A DNA stretch of 64,000 bases from positions 59,191-123,190 of the forward strand of contig JAYFRN010000011.1 in the NCBI GenBank assembly GCA_034925865.1, in the 5' to 3' direction. The translations under genes were made by a program, and so were the position numbers. Source of the stretch: Oscillospiraceae bacterium. Its GTDB lineage: Bacteria; Bacillota; Clostridia; Oscillospirales; SIG627. Each line of letters opens with the position of its first letter. The stretch's first letter is position 1. Below the pieces are notes generated by a model. The model was given only the letters and a program-made list of their open reading frames with translations. It did not search any database and was not told the DNA's origin. Below, piece by piece: positions 56,054 to 64,000 of the stretch.

Positions 56054-56116
56054 ATAATCGGTATCTTCCGTTTAATTATAAACATCCAAATGATCTATGT
56101 GAGTGGTACATTATTA

Positions 56117-56557
56117 ATGAATATAAAACCAGTATTAAAACGAAAAAAAGACTATATTGATTTACTTTTACTCGCTGACGAACAAGAAAGTATGGTGGAT
56201 AAATATCTTGAACGCGGCGATATGTTCGTCTTGGATGACAACGGCGTGAAAGCAGAATGCGTTGTGACGAAAGAATCAGACGGAATTTATGAACTAAAAA
56301 ATATTGCCGTAAATCCCGATTATCAGCGAAAAGGTTATGGAAAAAAGTTGATAGAATTTCTGCTATCCCATTATACTGATTGCAGGGTTATGCTTGTCGG
56401 AACAGGTGATTGTGCTTCCACGTTAAGATTTTATAAAAACTGTGGATTTACAGAGTCGCACAGAATAAAAAACTTTTTTACGGATAATTACGATCATCTG
56501 ATGTATGAAGACGGAAAACAGCTGATTGATATGATTTATTTAAAAATTGAGCGTTAA
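56117..56557 (+). CDS. GNAT-family N-acetyltransferase
   Basis: A protein of about 146 residues with the acetyl-CoA site IAVNPDYQRKGYGKKLIEFL (Q/RxxGxG/A type) and the C-terminal FYKNCGFTESHRIKNFF motif. Substrate unknown. The frame is open from an ATG at 56090; the ATG at 56117 (GAGTGG upstream) fits the family start better but is not certain. Confidence 0.82.
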   Translation: MNIKPVLKRKKDYIDLLLLADEQESMVDKYLERGDMFVLDDNGVKAECVVTKESDGIYELKNIAVNPDYQRKGYGKKLIEFLLSHYTDCRVMLVGTGDCASTLRFYKNCGFTESHRIKNFFTDNYDHLMYEDGKQLIDMIYLKIER

Positions 56558-56573
56558 CTGCAAGGAGGATGCT

Positions 56574-57071
56574 ATGAAAAACATATATCTGATCGGCGGA
56601 ACGATGGGCGTAGGTAAAACAACAACCAGTCGTATCATGAAATGCAAGCTTGACAACAGCGTGTTTCTTGACGGAGATTGGTGCTGGGATATGCACCCGT
56701 TTCGGGTAACCGACGAAACAAAGCAAATGGTGATGAAAAACATATGCTTTATTTTGAATAATTTTATAAGCTGCTCGGTATATGAAAATATCGTGTTTTG
56801 CTGGGTCATGCACGAACAGGCTATTATTGACGATATTCTATCTCATATCTATACCGCAAACTGTAAAATTCATTTGATATCTTTGGTATGCAGCGAACAG
56901 GCGCTGCGGACCCGTCTGATAAAGGATGTTAAGGCCGGAATCAGGACGGATGATGTGATAGGCAGAAGTACAGTACGCCTTCCGCTTTACGAAGCGTTAA
57001 ATACAATTAAAGTTGATGTATCAGACAGAAGCCCGGAGCAAGCGGCGAACTATATTATTGAGAATTGCTGA
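56574..57071 (+). CDS. P-loop nucleoside/nucleotide kinase-like protein
   Basis: A protein of about 165 residues: Walker A in YLIGGTMGVGKTTTSRIMK, VFLDGDWCWDM as in small kinases that phosphorylate nucleosides, shikimate-like substrates or antibiotics, and a basic lid region (ALRTRLIKDVKAGIRTDDV). AAGGAGG lies 5 bp before the ATG at 56574, which decides the start. It follows the GNAT gene by 16 bp; the two may be a resistance-type pair, but the substrate is unknown. Confidence 0.78.
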   Translation: MKNIYLIGGTMGVGKTTTSRIMKCKLDNSVFLDGDWCWDMHPFRVTDETKQMVMKNICFILNNFISCSVYENIVFCWVMHEQAIIDDILSHIYTANCKIHLISLVCSEQALRTRLIKDVKAGIRTDDVIGRSTVRLPLYEALNTIKVDVSDRSPEQAANYIIENC

Positions 57072-57172
57072 TCAGAAAACGCAATTCATAATGCTTGTGG
57101 GAGAAACAGCGATAATAACATTAACAGATTTTTCGACATTTACATATAATACATATGAGGAGGTATAAAAAT

Positions 57173-57337
57173 ATGAGACAAAATCCGTTGTGTTTCTTTT
57201 TCCCATGGGCGCCGTCCTGCCGGCTGCCATATAGGCCGCCTTATAGGTGTAATGATGATAAATGTCCTCGCGACAAATGCCCTTATGACAAATGTCCGTA
57301 TGACAGATATCCATATGGTCCAAGACCAAAGTATTAA
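57173..57337 (+). CDS. Cys/Pro/Tyr-rich microprotein
   Basis: A 54-residue protein with an excellent ribosome binding site (GAGGAGGTATAAAAAT). N-terminal hydrophobic MRQNPLCFFFPWAPSC, then PYRPPYRC, and three tandem units of the form DKCPxDKCPYD(R)YPY. Five Cys and many Pro/Tyr recall small spore coat or crust proteins that cross-link by Cys and Tyr; this is inference from composition. It stands alone and is followed by palindromic copy G. Confidence 0.6.
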   Translation: MRQNPLCFFFPWAPSCRLPYRPPYRCNDDKCPRDKCPYDKCPYDRYPYGPRPKY

Positions 57338-57367
57338 GAATTTATCTGAACTTAGAAATTATATATA

Positions 57368-57470
57368 ATTGACTCGGCAATTAAATAACTACCGCTTAAA
57401 GAGAGAAATGGCTCTGGTAATATGGGCTTTTCTCTCTTAAGAACAAGGATTATTTAATTGCCGAGTTAAT
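57368..57470 (+). repeat. Dispersed palindromic element, copy G (best-preserved arms)
   Basis: The 17-bp arm ACTCGGCAATTAAATAA (57372-57388) is repeated in perfect inversion at 57450-57466. Between them are AAAGAGAGAAATG with CTTTTCTCTCTT and loop GCTCTGGTAATATGGG. It is positioned between convergent genes (microprotein and CotH gene). Confidence 0.92.
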
Positions 57471-57583
57471 ATTAAACGCCGGGCTAAAAACTCGACGTTT
57501 TATTTTTTGCATCGGCGAAAGCCATTATCATAACTATGAGATCTCCGTGGAAACATGGACGGCGCGGTGGTTTGTTATACCAA

Positions 57584-59707
57584 TCAGAATTCAGCGACGG
57601 CATCGTCTATCCATGCGTATCGTGTATTGATGAAGTTGACAAGATATTGTATCTGAAGCTCGTACGTATTATATGCCCGGTAATTTACATTCCCCTCTCC
57701 GATCAGCTTGCCCATGATGTTCCAGACGCGGAAGTTTTCATCTTTTGATTTATCTATTATTTTTACGCTTTCATTAACCGTATCAAGAGCGGCTTTCAGA
57801 AGCGATTCCTTTTTTTCATTCCATCTTTCTTTAAATTTCGTTTTAAATTCCGGATCCTTCATCAGAAATGTCGCCCACGTTGTTCCGACATAATCATATG
57901 CGGCCTCTGATATAGCCCAGCCGTTATAATCCGGAATATCTCCTGAGAAATTGCCGAAGGACATGTCGAAATCCCATACAGGACCCATCTCAATTTTACC
58001 GCCTTTTGTCTTGAACATGTAACAGCTCCGGTAAAAAGCGGATTCAGTATTGTTTGTAAATTCGTGTATTATCAGCCAGTCGATAAGTGCATCGACATCA
58101 ATATATTCCTCATAGCCGGAGCGCGCGATTATCGCCGCTTCGGCTTTTTTCACATAATCCATTATGAATTGCATCTGAGAGGTATATTTCTGTGTGATTT
58201 CAGGCTCTTTTACACATATACGCTTCACATATTGTGTATCGAAGTATTCTTTTCCGTAGATCATCTCTTCTTCATAATTCCAGCCCACCTCAAGAAGATA
58301 TCCTGTATCGTCTTCAGTATCGGATGTTTCAATATCAACTCTGCCGCGACCTATTTCGATTTTATCGGCCAATGTGTATACGCCGATGTATTCGCCGTTC
58401 AAAAAAACGTCGACAAGCACATGCGTCGGAGTGAACATTATATTTTCCATCTGCTTTGACATTGCGCTCGCCACCACGTTTCGAATAAGCGATTTGTCGG
58501 CATAACTCGGCACAAGCACCCAGTCACGGTTTTCGGTCAAACCGAACAGAGACGCTTTTTTATCAAGCTTAAGCCTGTATCCTTTTTTTGGAAGTGCAAA
58601 CCAGGATGAATTGCCTCTTCCCCGTATTTTCATTGAAGACTGCGGCAGAGACAAGCCATTATAAAGCGCGGAAGTCTGCGAATCTATCGAAATCACTGCA
58701 TCGGTGTAAACAAGCTTTGAAGTTATTCCTGTGTGTCCCGCGGTATTTATATAAACCACCGGAAGATCATATGTGACTCTGGAGGCACGGATGGAATAAC
58801 CTCGTGTCTGCCCCGTAGAATCGCTGAGAACGGCGAAAAGCTCCCCTTCAAGACCCTTCTCCCGCTCCGGAGAAGAAGAAGAGATGGAATATTTACAGCC
58901 GCTGCTGCAACTAAGCCTTACTGACAACTTGGAAATATCGGAATCCGATACCGAATAGGGTATTTTCACTTCGATTATATTTCCGTCAATATTATATGAA
59001 AAGCCGGATAATTCAATATTATCTTTAAATACGGACAGCGATAGAATTTCGGCATCAGAATCACCTCCGAGCACGGTGCGGATAATTTGCTCTCCGTTAA
59101 AGCTTTTGACGTTCATCCGTTCATCAACGGTGAGTTTTGTCGGCAATCCATAATTGCCGTCCCACCATAAATCGCACTTCGGCGCGTTCACCCTTACGTA
59201 TTTCCCTTCAAGACTGCCGTTTTTATCTATATAAAACGCGACAGATGAAGCCGTTTTGTCGTTAATATAAAGCTTTGCACCAGTAGAACTTACTTTTGAG
59301 TTAACGATAAAAAAAGCCGCGCGATTAAAAACTATATCCTGATTGATTTCTATATCGGAGCATATTGTAATTCTGGGGGTATGTTCTGATTTATATAGTT
59401 CATCAGAAACAGAAAGAGCGGCAAGCTCATCCGCGGTATGGACCTCATATTCCGAAAAGGCATCTATACCATGATCCTGGGGACGCGGTATGCGGTCGTC
59501 GGTATTTCCTGTTTTAGATCCGATCCCGACCGTATCATATCCGGTTTCCGGCTTTGTTCTCGCGGTTTCGCTCATATTCGGCATCGATGGTTTACATCCG
59601 GAAAAAAAGAATGCAGTACCGATTATTAAAGCAGATAAAACAGTATATATAAAAACATGCTGAAGCGCGGCAGATACGATACCATGAATATTATTTTTAA
59701 ATTTCAT
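57584..59707 (-). CDS. CotH-kinase family lipoprotein
   Basis: About 707 residues. Lipoprotein signal ending FFFSGC (Cys after IIGTAF), a beta-rich N-terminal half with bacterial Ig-like/cell-surface features (residues about 90-330), and a CotH kinase domain: MKIRGRGNSSWFALPKKGYR, YADKSLIRNVVAS, IGVYTLADKIEIGRGRVDIE and the catalytic GPVWDFDMSFGN. CotH kinases phosphorylate spore coat proteins in Bacillus, but secreted versions occur in many Clostridia, often in cellulosome or surface roles. The start is set at the ATG at 59707 (AAAGGA 5 bp upstream); the frame is open to 59785. Confidence 0.88.
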   Translation of the reverse strand: MKFKNNIHGIVSAALQHVFIYTVLSALIIGTAFFFSGCKPSMPNMSETARTKPETGYDTVGIGSKTGNTDDRIPRPQDHGIDAFSEYEVHTADELAALSVSDELYKSEHTPRITICSDIEINQDIVFNRAAFFIVNSKVSSTGAKLYINDKTASSVAFYIDKNGSLEGKYVRVNAPKCDLWWDGNYGLPTKLTVDERMNVKSFNGEQIIRTVLGGDSDAEILSLSVFKDNIELSGFSYNIDGNIIEVKIPYSVSDSDISKLSVRLSCSSGCKYSISSSSPEREKGLEGELFAVLSDSTGQTRGYSIRASRVTYDLPVVYINTAGHTGITSKLVYTDAVISIDSQTSALYNGLSLPQSSMKIRGRGNSSWFALPKKGYRLKLDKKASLFGLTENRDWVLVPSYADKSLIRNVVASAMSKQMENIMFTPTHVLVDVFLNGEYIGVYTLADKIEIGRGRVDIETSDTEDDTGYLLEVGWNYEEEMIYGKEYFDTQYVKRICVKEPEITQKYTSQMQFIMDYVKKAEAAIIARSGYEEYIDVDALIDWLIIHEFTNNTESAFYRSCYMFKTKGGKIEMGPVWDFDMSFGNFSGDIPDYNGWAISEAAYDYVGTTWATFLMKDPEFKTKFKERWNEKKESLLKAALDTVNESVKIIDKSKDENFRVWNIMGKLIGEGNVNYRAYNTYELQIQYLVNFINTRYAWIDDAVAEF

Positions 59708-59960
59708 CATTATCCTTTCAATCATTAAAAGCAAAAGCCATATGGAGACGTTGATAATGCCCGTAAGAGACTTATCGTATGGCATTATAAAAATATAAGT
59801 AAATTATATCATATGCGGAAGAAAAATAAAATAGTCAATATAAAAATGAATTTTTATTATAATCGCATAAAATGACATTTTTTTCATGGCATATATCTTA
59901 AAATCCTAAATAAGAGATCGATCCTTACTGAGCTAGAACAATAACCGCGGAGGAAAACAC

Positions 59961-60299
59961 ATGAAATCTAAATATTCAGCGGATGGTATTCTTACAATCA
60001 GGCCCTCAGGCGATATTGATCACCACGCGGCACGCACATTGCGTGAGGAAGCCGACGTTCTAATCGATGATAATCATCCGAAAAAGGTAATTATTGATCT
60101 TTCCGGTACCGAATTCATGGATAGCTCCGGACTTGGCTTTATTCTCGGAAGGCTGAGAAAATGCGCGTCTCAAGGAATTTCGCTCGCTTTAGCAAATCCT
60201 TCCGGACGGACAATGCGCATTCTCGAAATGGCCGGAGCAGATAAAATGATTGAAATAATATCGCCGGAGGACGGTGGGAAAGGAGCCGGAATAGAATGA
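59961..60299 (+). CDS. spoIIAA: Anti-sigma F factor antagonist SpoIIAA
   Basis: A STAS-domain protein of 112 residues that, when unphosphorylated, frees sigma-F from SpoIIAB in the forespore. The phosphorylatable Ser is in TEFMDSSGLGFILG. CGGAGGAAA lies 8 bp before the ATG. The start of spoIIAB overlaps its end by 4 bp. The 60-bp upstream region is expected to hold a sigma-H/Spo0A promoter; I could not pick out a clear one. Confidence 0.94.
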   Translation: MKSKYSADGILTIRPSGDIDHHAARTLREEADVLIDDNHPKKVIIDLSGTEFMDSSGLGFILGRLRKCASQGISLALANPSGRTMRILEMAGADKMIEIISPEDGGKGAGIE

Positions 60300-60736
60300 A
60301 AAAAACAATATTGAATCAGATGAAGCTTATATTTCCTTCAAATTCCGAAAACGAATCGCTTGCACGCATATGCATTTCAGGATTTGTGATAAAGCTGGAC
60401 ATAACGCCAGAGGAGCTTGCGGATATAAAGACAGCAGTTTCCGAAGCAGTCACAAATTGCATAGTGCATGCGTATAAAACTGAACCGGGATATATCACTT
60501 TAGAAGCAAAATACCGAAGCGACGGGAATATTTACATAACAATCACAGATAAGGGATGCGGAATACCTGACATTGCGCTTGCGATGACACCTTTTTACAC
60601 TACCGATAAAGACAGCGAAAGATGCGGAATGGGCTTTTCTATTATGAAGAGCTTCATGAACAGTCTCAAAGTCAAGTCAGCACCGGGAAAAGGAACGCGG
60701 GTATCCATGAGGAAAAAGCTTGGCATGATAAAATGA
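60296..60736 (+). CDS. spoIIAB: Anti-sigma F factor / SpoIIAA kinase SpoIIAB
   Basis: A GHKL-fold serine kinase of 146 residues that binds sigma-F and phosphorylates SpoIIAA. N-box AVSEAVTNCIVHAY, ATP-lid region DKGCGIPDI and DSERCGMGFSIMKSF are visible. It is coupled to both neighbours by 4-bp overlaps, giving the conserved spoIIAA-spoIIAB-sigF operon. Confidence 0.95.
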   Translation: MKKTILNQMKLIFPSNSENESLARICISGFVIKLDITPEELADIKTAVSEAVTNCIVHAYKTEPGYITLEAKYRSDGNIYITITDKGCGIPDIALAMTPFYTTDKDSERCGMGFSIMKSFMNSLKVKSAPGKGTRVSMRKKLGMIK

Positions 60737-61473
60737 TCGGAAACGTAAACGGATATGACAATGTGCATATAAATTCGGCGGAAGCTATAAAAGCGGCGCA
60801 AAGCGGCGATAACGAAATGCTTTCGAAAATTACAGAAAGCAATATGGGTCTCGTGAAAAGCATCGCGCAGCGTTTTTGCGGCAGAGGAGCCGAATATGAG
60901 GATCTTGTGCAGATAGGCGCAGTCGGAATGATCAAAGCGATAAGAAATTTTTCGCCCGATTTCGGCTGCGCGTTTTCGACATATGCAGTTCCGCTGATCG
61001 CGGGTGAAATAAAACGCTTTTTACGTGATGACGGGTTAGTTAAAATATCCCGTACTACAAAATCGAACGCTTCAATCATTGCTCGCTTTACAAAGGACTT
61101 TCAGAATGCGTACGGGCGAGAACCTACAATGCCTGAAATAATAGAAGGAACCGCGATATCCGAGGAGGATGCCGTATGTGCTATTGAAGCTTCGCGTCCC
61201 GTTCTTTCAATTAACGAAAAGCGCGGAGACGATGACGACTTTACTCTGGAGGATGTTATAGGAGACGATTCCCTTTCCGAGGTTGTCGACAGTATTGCTC
61301 TCTCAGAAGCAATATCGCTTCTCAGCGATGATGAAAAACTCATTATCAGGCTCAGATATTTTAAAGGTCTCACCCAACAACAATGCGCAAAGCTTCTGGA
61401 TTCCACACAGGTCAGAATATCAAGAGCGGAAAAAAAGATAATTGAAAAGTTGAAAAGGAACATGGCGGGTTGA
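60733..61473 (+). CDS. sigF: RNA polymerase sporulation sigma factor SigF
   Basis: The first forespore-specific sigma factor, about 246 residues from the ATG at 60733 (ATGA overlap with spoIIAB). The frame is open further upstream inside spoIIAB, but that extension is not native. Region 2: YEDLVQIGAVGMIKAIRNF and FSTYAVPLIAGEIKRFLRDD; region 3 around NAYGREPTMPEI; region 4 HTH GLTQQQCAKLLDSTQVRISR. The similar SigG cannot be excluded by sequence alone, but the spoIIA context settles it. Confidence 0.95.
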   Translation: MIGNVNGYDNVHINSAEAIKAAQSGDNEMLSKITESNMGLVKSIAQRFCGRGAEYEDLVQIGAVGMIKAIRNFSPDFGCAFSTYAVPLIAGEIKRFLRDDGLVKISRTTKSNASIIARFTKDFQNAYGREPTMPEIIEGTAISEEDAVCAIEASRPVLSINEKRGDDDDFTLEDVIGDDSLSEVVDSIALSEAISLLSDDEKLIIRLRYFKGLTQQQCAKLLDSTQVRISRAEKKIIEKLKRNMAG

Positions 61474-61477
61474 AATA

Positions 61478-61506
61478 TTGACATTAAACATTTCATATGA
61501 TATAAT
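61478..61506 (+). promoter_or_regulatory. Sigma-A promoter of the DUF3137-LemA pair
   Basis: TTGACA (61478-61483), 17 bp, TATAAT (61501-61506): perfect consensus, beginning 5 bp after the sigF stop and 40 bp before the next gene. It separates that transcript from the spoIIA operon. Confidence 0.9.
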
Positions 61507-61545
61507 ATGTAAAATTTGATTTATTTATAGGAATGTATCATTTAT

Positions 61546-62592
61546 ATGAAATGCCAGAATTGCGGGTCAAGTATTCCGGATAACGCCATGTTCTGTTCCG
61601 AGTGCGGATCCAAGGTCGGTTCTGCCGATCAAGCCTCTGTTTCAGGCACAAGTCAGTCAGGGCTGGAAGATGAATTCAAGCTTCTGAAAAGCAAAGCTAA
61701 GCAATCTGTGATTATAATGGTCATACTTGGGCTGATTTCTCTTCTTGCGTTAGTTATCACGCAGTCCCCAATTATTACAATCCTTTTGATCGTTTCGATC
61801 TTTATATATGCCGTTGTGGCGGGGAACAAGAATATCAGCGCTCTGCGTAATTTCCATTCTGAGAAAATAGTTCGTTCTGCTCTGTCCGAGGTGTTTAATG
61901 ACCTTATATATGATAAAAAAAGGTATATAGACGGTAATACCATCGAAAATTGTAGAATAATGCCGTTCGGCTGGGACAAAATGCAAGGCAGCGATTATGT
62001 AAGCGGTAAATATAAAGATATTTCTTTTGTTCAGTCAGATATTTCGCTCATTCATGTATCGACCACAACAGATGCCCAGGGTCATACTCACACTACAGAG
62101 GAAACACGGTTCAAGGGCAGATATGCGATATTCGATTTTAACAAGCAGTTCGCGACTGATTTGATCGTTCGGGAAAACGGATTCGGCGGAACGCTGTTTT
62201 CGTCAATCGGAAGAGCTTTCAGCTTCGACAACAAACAAAAGGTTGAAATGGAAAGTGTCGAATTCAATAAAAAATTTGAAGTATACGCAGCGGATCCTCA
62301 TAACGCGTTTTACATACTTACTCCTCAGTTAATGGAACGTATTCAAAAATCAGAATCTGAGAACAAAGGAAGAATTTATCTTTGCTTTACTCAAGGGAAG
62401 CTTCATGTCGCTGTTGACAACCGAGAGGACGCATTTGAAATGAATATCGTAAGCAACGAGAGCATTTCAGAAATGCGTCAAAAAGCTTTTTCCGATATAG
62501 CCACGTTCACAGAACTGGTAGACACAATTCTTTCCCCTTCCGGTTCTGACACTTCATATACGCCCTCGGCTTTTGCCTCTGATATTAAATGA
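61546..62592 (+). CDS. Zinc-ribbon membrane protein of the DUF3137 family
   Basis: A 348-residue protein. N-terminal zinc ribbon CQNCGSSIPDNAMFCSECGS (two CxxC pairs), a linker, two membrane segments (VIIMVILGLISLLALVIT, IITILLIVSIFIYAVVAG) and a soluble DUF3137 domain (about 115-345; FKGRYAIFDFNKQFATDLIV). DUF3137 proteins are commonly encoded next to LemA, as here. The function is unknown. Confidence 0.85.
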   Translation: MKCQNCGSSIPDNAMFCSECGSKVGSADQASVSGTSQSGLEDEFKLLKSKAKQSVIIMVILGLISLLALVITQSPIITILLIVSIFIYAVVAGNKNISALRNFHSEKIVRSALSEVFNDLIYDKKRYIDGNTIENCRIMPFGWDKMQGSDYVSGKYKDISFVQSDISLIHVSTTTDAQGHTHTTEETRFKGRYAIFDFNKQFATDLIVRENGFGGTLFSSIGRAFSFDNKQKVEMESVEFNKKFEVYAADPHNAFYILTPQLMERIQKSESENKGRIYLCFTQGKLHVAVDNREDAFEMNIVSNESISEMRQKAFSDIATFTELVDTILSPSGSDTSYTPSAFASDIK

Positions 62593-62693
62593 ACGATTTA
62601 TACGGAAAGAATTGTACTTAAAGTAGTTTTATCAGCCTTCAATTCATCAATATTTATATTGAATAAATCGCAGCCAGAAAGGACAACATTTCA

Positions 62694-63224
62694 ATGATTT
62701 ATGCAGCAATTGCCATCGTGATTCTCGTTTTTGTGTATATCGCAATATACAATAATCTGCGTTCGCTGAACATCAAGGTTGAAGAAGCGGCATCCGGCAT
62801 CGAGGTGGCGTTAACCAAACGTTATGATGTGCTTGTCAAGCTCCTTGATATCACAAAAGGTTACGCAAAGCACGAAAAAGAAGTTTTAACGGAAACAGTC
62901 CGTTTGCGCAAGGGTATGTCCGGCAGTGAAATGAAAGAAGCCGATAAAAATATTAACGAAGGCTTTCGCGGGATATCAGTCGTAGGAGAAGCATATCCGA
63001 CTCTTCTTTCCAACGAAAACTTTAAACAGCTTCAGCTTGCAGCAGCCGACACCGAAGAACATCTGCAGGCAGCCAGAAGACTTTACAACAGCAATGTTAC
63101 TGCGTTCAATACAAGTATAGTAACCTTTCCGAGCAATATCGTCGCTTCACTCATGAAGCTTCAGCAAAAAGAGTTCTTTGAAGCGGAAGAAGCAAAGAAG
63201 CAAGACGTAAAAATGGAATTCTGA
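62694..63224 (+). CDS. LemA-family protein
   Basis: A 176-residue protein with one N-terminal membrane segment (IYAAIAIVILVFVYIAIY) and the helical LemA bundle: NIKVEEAASGIEVALTKRYDVL, YPTLLSNENFKQLQ and RRLYNSNVTAFNTSIVTFPS. AAAGGACAAC precedes the ATG. It pairs with the DUF3137 gene upstream (gap about 100 bp). Confidence 0.93.
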   Translation: MIYAAIAIVILVFVYIAIYNNLRSLNIKVEEAASGIEVALTKRYDVLVKLLDITKGYAKHEKEVLTETVRLRKGMSGSEMKEADKNINEGFRGISVVGEAYPTLLSNENFKQLQLAAADTEEHLQAARRLYNSNVTAFNTSIVTFPSNIVASLMKLQQKEFFEAEEAKKQDVKMEF

Positions 63225-63243
63225 AATAATTTCGGTAAAACGC

Positions 63244-63272
63244 TTGACTTTTCGAATTACATATGTTAATAT
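63244..63272 (+). promoter_or_regulatory. Promoter of the tRNA pair
   Basis: TTGACT (63244-63249), 17 bp, TAATAT (63267-63272), 45 bp before tRNA-Leu. Confidence 0.75.
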
Positions 63273-63317
63273 ATACAGGTCGACAGAGAAAGACCCGCCG
63301 AAAAGCAAGCGTAATAT

Positions 63318-63406
63318 GCCGGAATGGCGGAATTGGCAGACGCCCGGGACTTAAAATCCCGTGAGGTTAACACCTCGTGCCGGTTCGACCCCGGTTTCCG
63401 GCACCA
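63318..63406 (+). tRNA. tRNA-Leu (UAA)
   Basis: 89 nt with encoded CCA. Acceptor GCCGGAA with TTCCGGC, anticodon loop CTTAAAA (anticodon TAA), long variable arm (GAGGTTAACACCTC) as required for class II tRNAs, T loop TTCGACC. Confidence 0.97.
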
Positions 63407-63421
63407 AAATTTAATATTTAT

Positions 63422-63499
<78 letters not shown>

Positions 63500-63507
63500 T
63501 GAAAAAA

Positions 63508-63553
63508 ACCTGTGTTTATGCTATTTTTAGTATAAATACAGGTATTTTCTTTA
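63508..63553 (+). terminator. Intrinsic terminator after the tRNA pair
   Basis: Stem ACCTGTGTTTATGCT with AGTATAAATACAGGT (two G-U pairs) and a short A/T loop, then ATTTTCTTT. It begins 9 bp after the tRNA end. Confidence 0.88.
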
Positions 63554-63775
63554 GCTTTATTTTATGTAAAAACCCAACAAAAACCAACAGTAGCTAAAAA
63601 CTTAAATCTGCTTCTGTATCTGCTTGCGTTTTTGCCTGTGTATATACCTGCAAAAGCGGTTACTTTAGTTACCACTTTAATTAAAACAAAGTGCAACAAG
63701 TAAGAGCAATACACAGCAAGATATAACAGATTTATAAGGTATCTATTTTTAATAAAAGCAGTTACTATCGTATGT
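63554..63775. other. Non-coding stretch between tRNA terminator and repeat
   Basis: About 220 bp with no ORF, repeat or hairpin that I can support; it is rich in short A-tracts and CAACA/CCTGC words. Confidence 0.5.
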
Positions 63776-63860
63776 TATTAAAATGGCATTATACAGGCCT
63801 TGTTTTATAAGAGAGAAATGTCAATATACCAGAGCCTTTTCTCACTTTGAGCGGTAATTA
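63776..63860 (-). repeat. Dispersed palindromic element, copy H (truncated by an IS)
   Basis: TTATTAAAATGGCATTATAC at the left, CCTTGTTTTATAAGAGAGAA, loop GTCAATATACCAGAGCC and CTTTTCTCACTTTGAGCGG then TAATTA. In other copies TTTAAAT follows; here GACCTTGTCAAG begins instead, the end of an IS element. Confidence 0.82.
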
Positions 63861-64000
63861 GACCTTGTCAAGCTCATTGTGTAAACACTCTAAATTACCG
63901 ATCCCATCCATCGCCAAATAAAATATCCAATTTGCCGCGGACAACGCTCCAGTTTGGGTAAGGTTTAGTCCATTTAGCGGCAATGTCCAAAGTGCGAAGA
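63861..64000 (-). mobile_element. End of an IS256/Mutator-type insertion sequence (partial)
   Basis: GACCTTGTCAAGCTCATTGT followed by GTAAACACTC has the look of terminal inverted repeats of Mutator-like IS elements (TTTACACAAT on the other strand). It starts exactly where palindromic copy H is interrupted. The transposase gene enters from the right edge; the rest lies outside the window. Confidence 0.7.
63895..64000 (-). CDS. IS256/Mutator-family transposase, C-terminal end (partial)
   Basis: The last 34 codons are seen, reading LRTLDIAAKWTKPYPNWS then VVRGKLDILFGDGWDR and a stop (TTA at 63895-63897 on the plus strand). The pattern W-x-x-x-x-x-NW followed by L-x-I-x-F at the extreme C-terminus is typical of IS256/Mutator transposases. 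The 5' part is beyond the window, so integrity cannot be judged. Confidence 0.7.
   Translation of the reverse strand, partial: LRTLDIAAKWTKPYPNWSVVRGKLDILFGDGWDR

Noticed and set aside
57536-57748. Plus-strand ORF opposite the CotH gene end
   Set aside because: Antisense shadow of a strongly supported CotH-kinase coding frame.
60622-60732. Longer N-terminus for SigF
   Set aside because: The extension lies within spoIIAB in another frame; the ATGA overlap at 60733 is the usual start.

Overview
The window comes from a spore-forming, anaerobic-type member of the Bacillota, most likely an uncultured Clostridia lineage. Evidence for this: the mother-cell sigma locus (spoIIGA-sigE) lies at one end and the forespore locus (spoIIAA-spoIIAB-sigF) at the other, with a SpoVB-like flippase between them. 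There is a formate-tetrahydrofolate ligase, a two-subunit glycine decarboxylase (GcvPA/GcvPB), GGAGG-type ribosome binding sites, several TTG starts, and a fairly A+T-rich sequence. No rRNA, phage module or CRISPR array was seen.

Layout. 1-1048: 5' part of a sugar-type substrate-binding lipoprotein on the minus strand. 1.7-10.1 kb: plus-strand housekeeping run spoIIGA, sigE, YqeG phosphatase, M24 peptidase, rqcH, fhs, tsaE, tsaB, rpiB, with many 4-bp overlaps. 10.3-13 kb: small pyrophosphatase-like protein, amidohydrolase, MFS-type transporter. 13.5-18.4 kb: minus-strand glycine cleavage operon gcvT-gcvH-gcvPA-gcvPB behind a promoter, a tandem glycine riboswitch and an intrinsic terminator. 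18.4-22.1 kb: a membrane protein, a GH4 glycosidase and a SpoVB-like flippase. 22.4-25 kb: ylxM-ffh-rpsP-khpA. 25.3-29.2 kb (minus): cysteine desulfurase, thiI, CPBP protease, pth. 29.9-34.6 kb: an XRE regulator with a partner protein and two divergent substrate-binding lipoproteins. 34.7-43.4 kb: acyl-CoA synthetase, DacF-type carboxypeptidase, SGNH esterase, and a coupled three-gene unit encoding a very large wall-enzyme fusion, a small HTH-like protein and a polyprenyl synthase. 44.4-50 kb: radC-uvrB-uvrA. 50.2-57.3 kb: a B12/radical-SAM protein and accessory genes (XRE regulator, two flavin proteins, an A+T-rich patch of unrecognised genes, a GNAT, a P-loop kinase, a Cys/Pro/Tyr-rich microprotein). 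57.6-63.2 kb: CotH-kinase lipoprotein, spoIIA operon, DUF3137 and LemA proteins. 63.3-64 kb: tRNA-Leu, an initiator tRNA, and the 3' end of an IS256/Mutator-type element.

The most unusual non-genic signal is a dispersed, roughly 90-107 bp imperfectly palindromic element. It has terminal inverted arms (ACTCGGCAATTAAATAA) and a central hairpin with a conserved loop (TCTGGTATATGGGC). At least eight core-bearing copies and three or more core-less copies lie almost only between genes. One copy shows a compensatory base change in its hairpin, one supplies the last codons and stop of uvrA, and one is cut by the IS element. The most unusual protein is the roughly 994-residue membrane-anchored fusion of a degenerate LTA-synthase/sulfatase-like domain, a C39-like cysteine peptidase and a zinc amidase. 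Family-level calls rest on motif recognition in the sequence only; no database search was possible.
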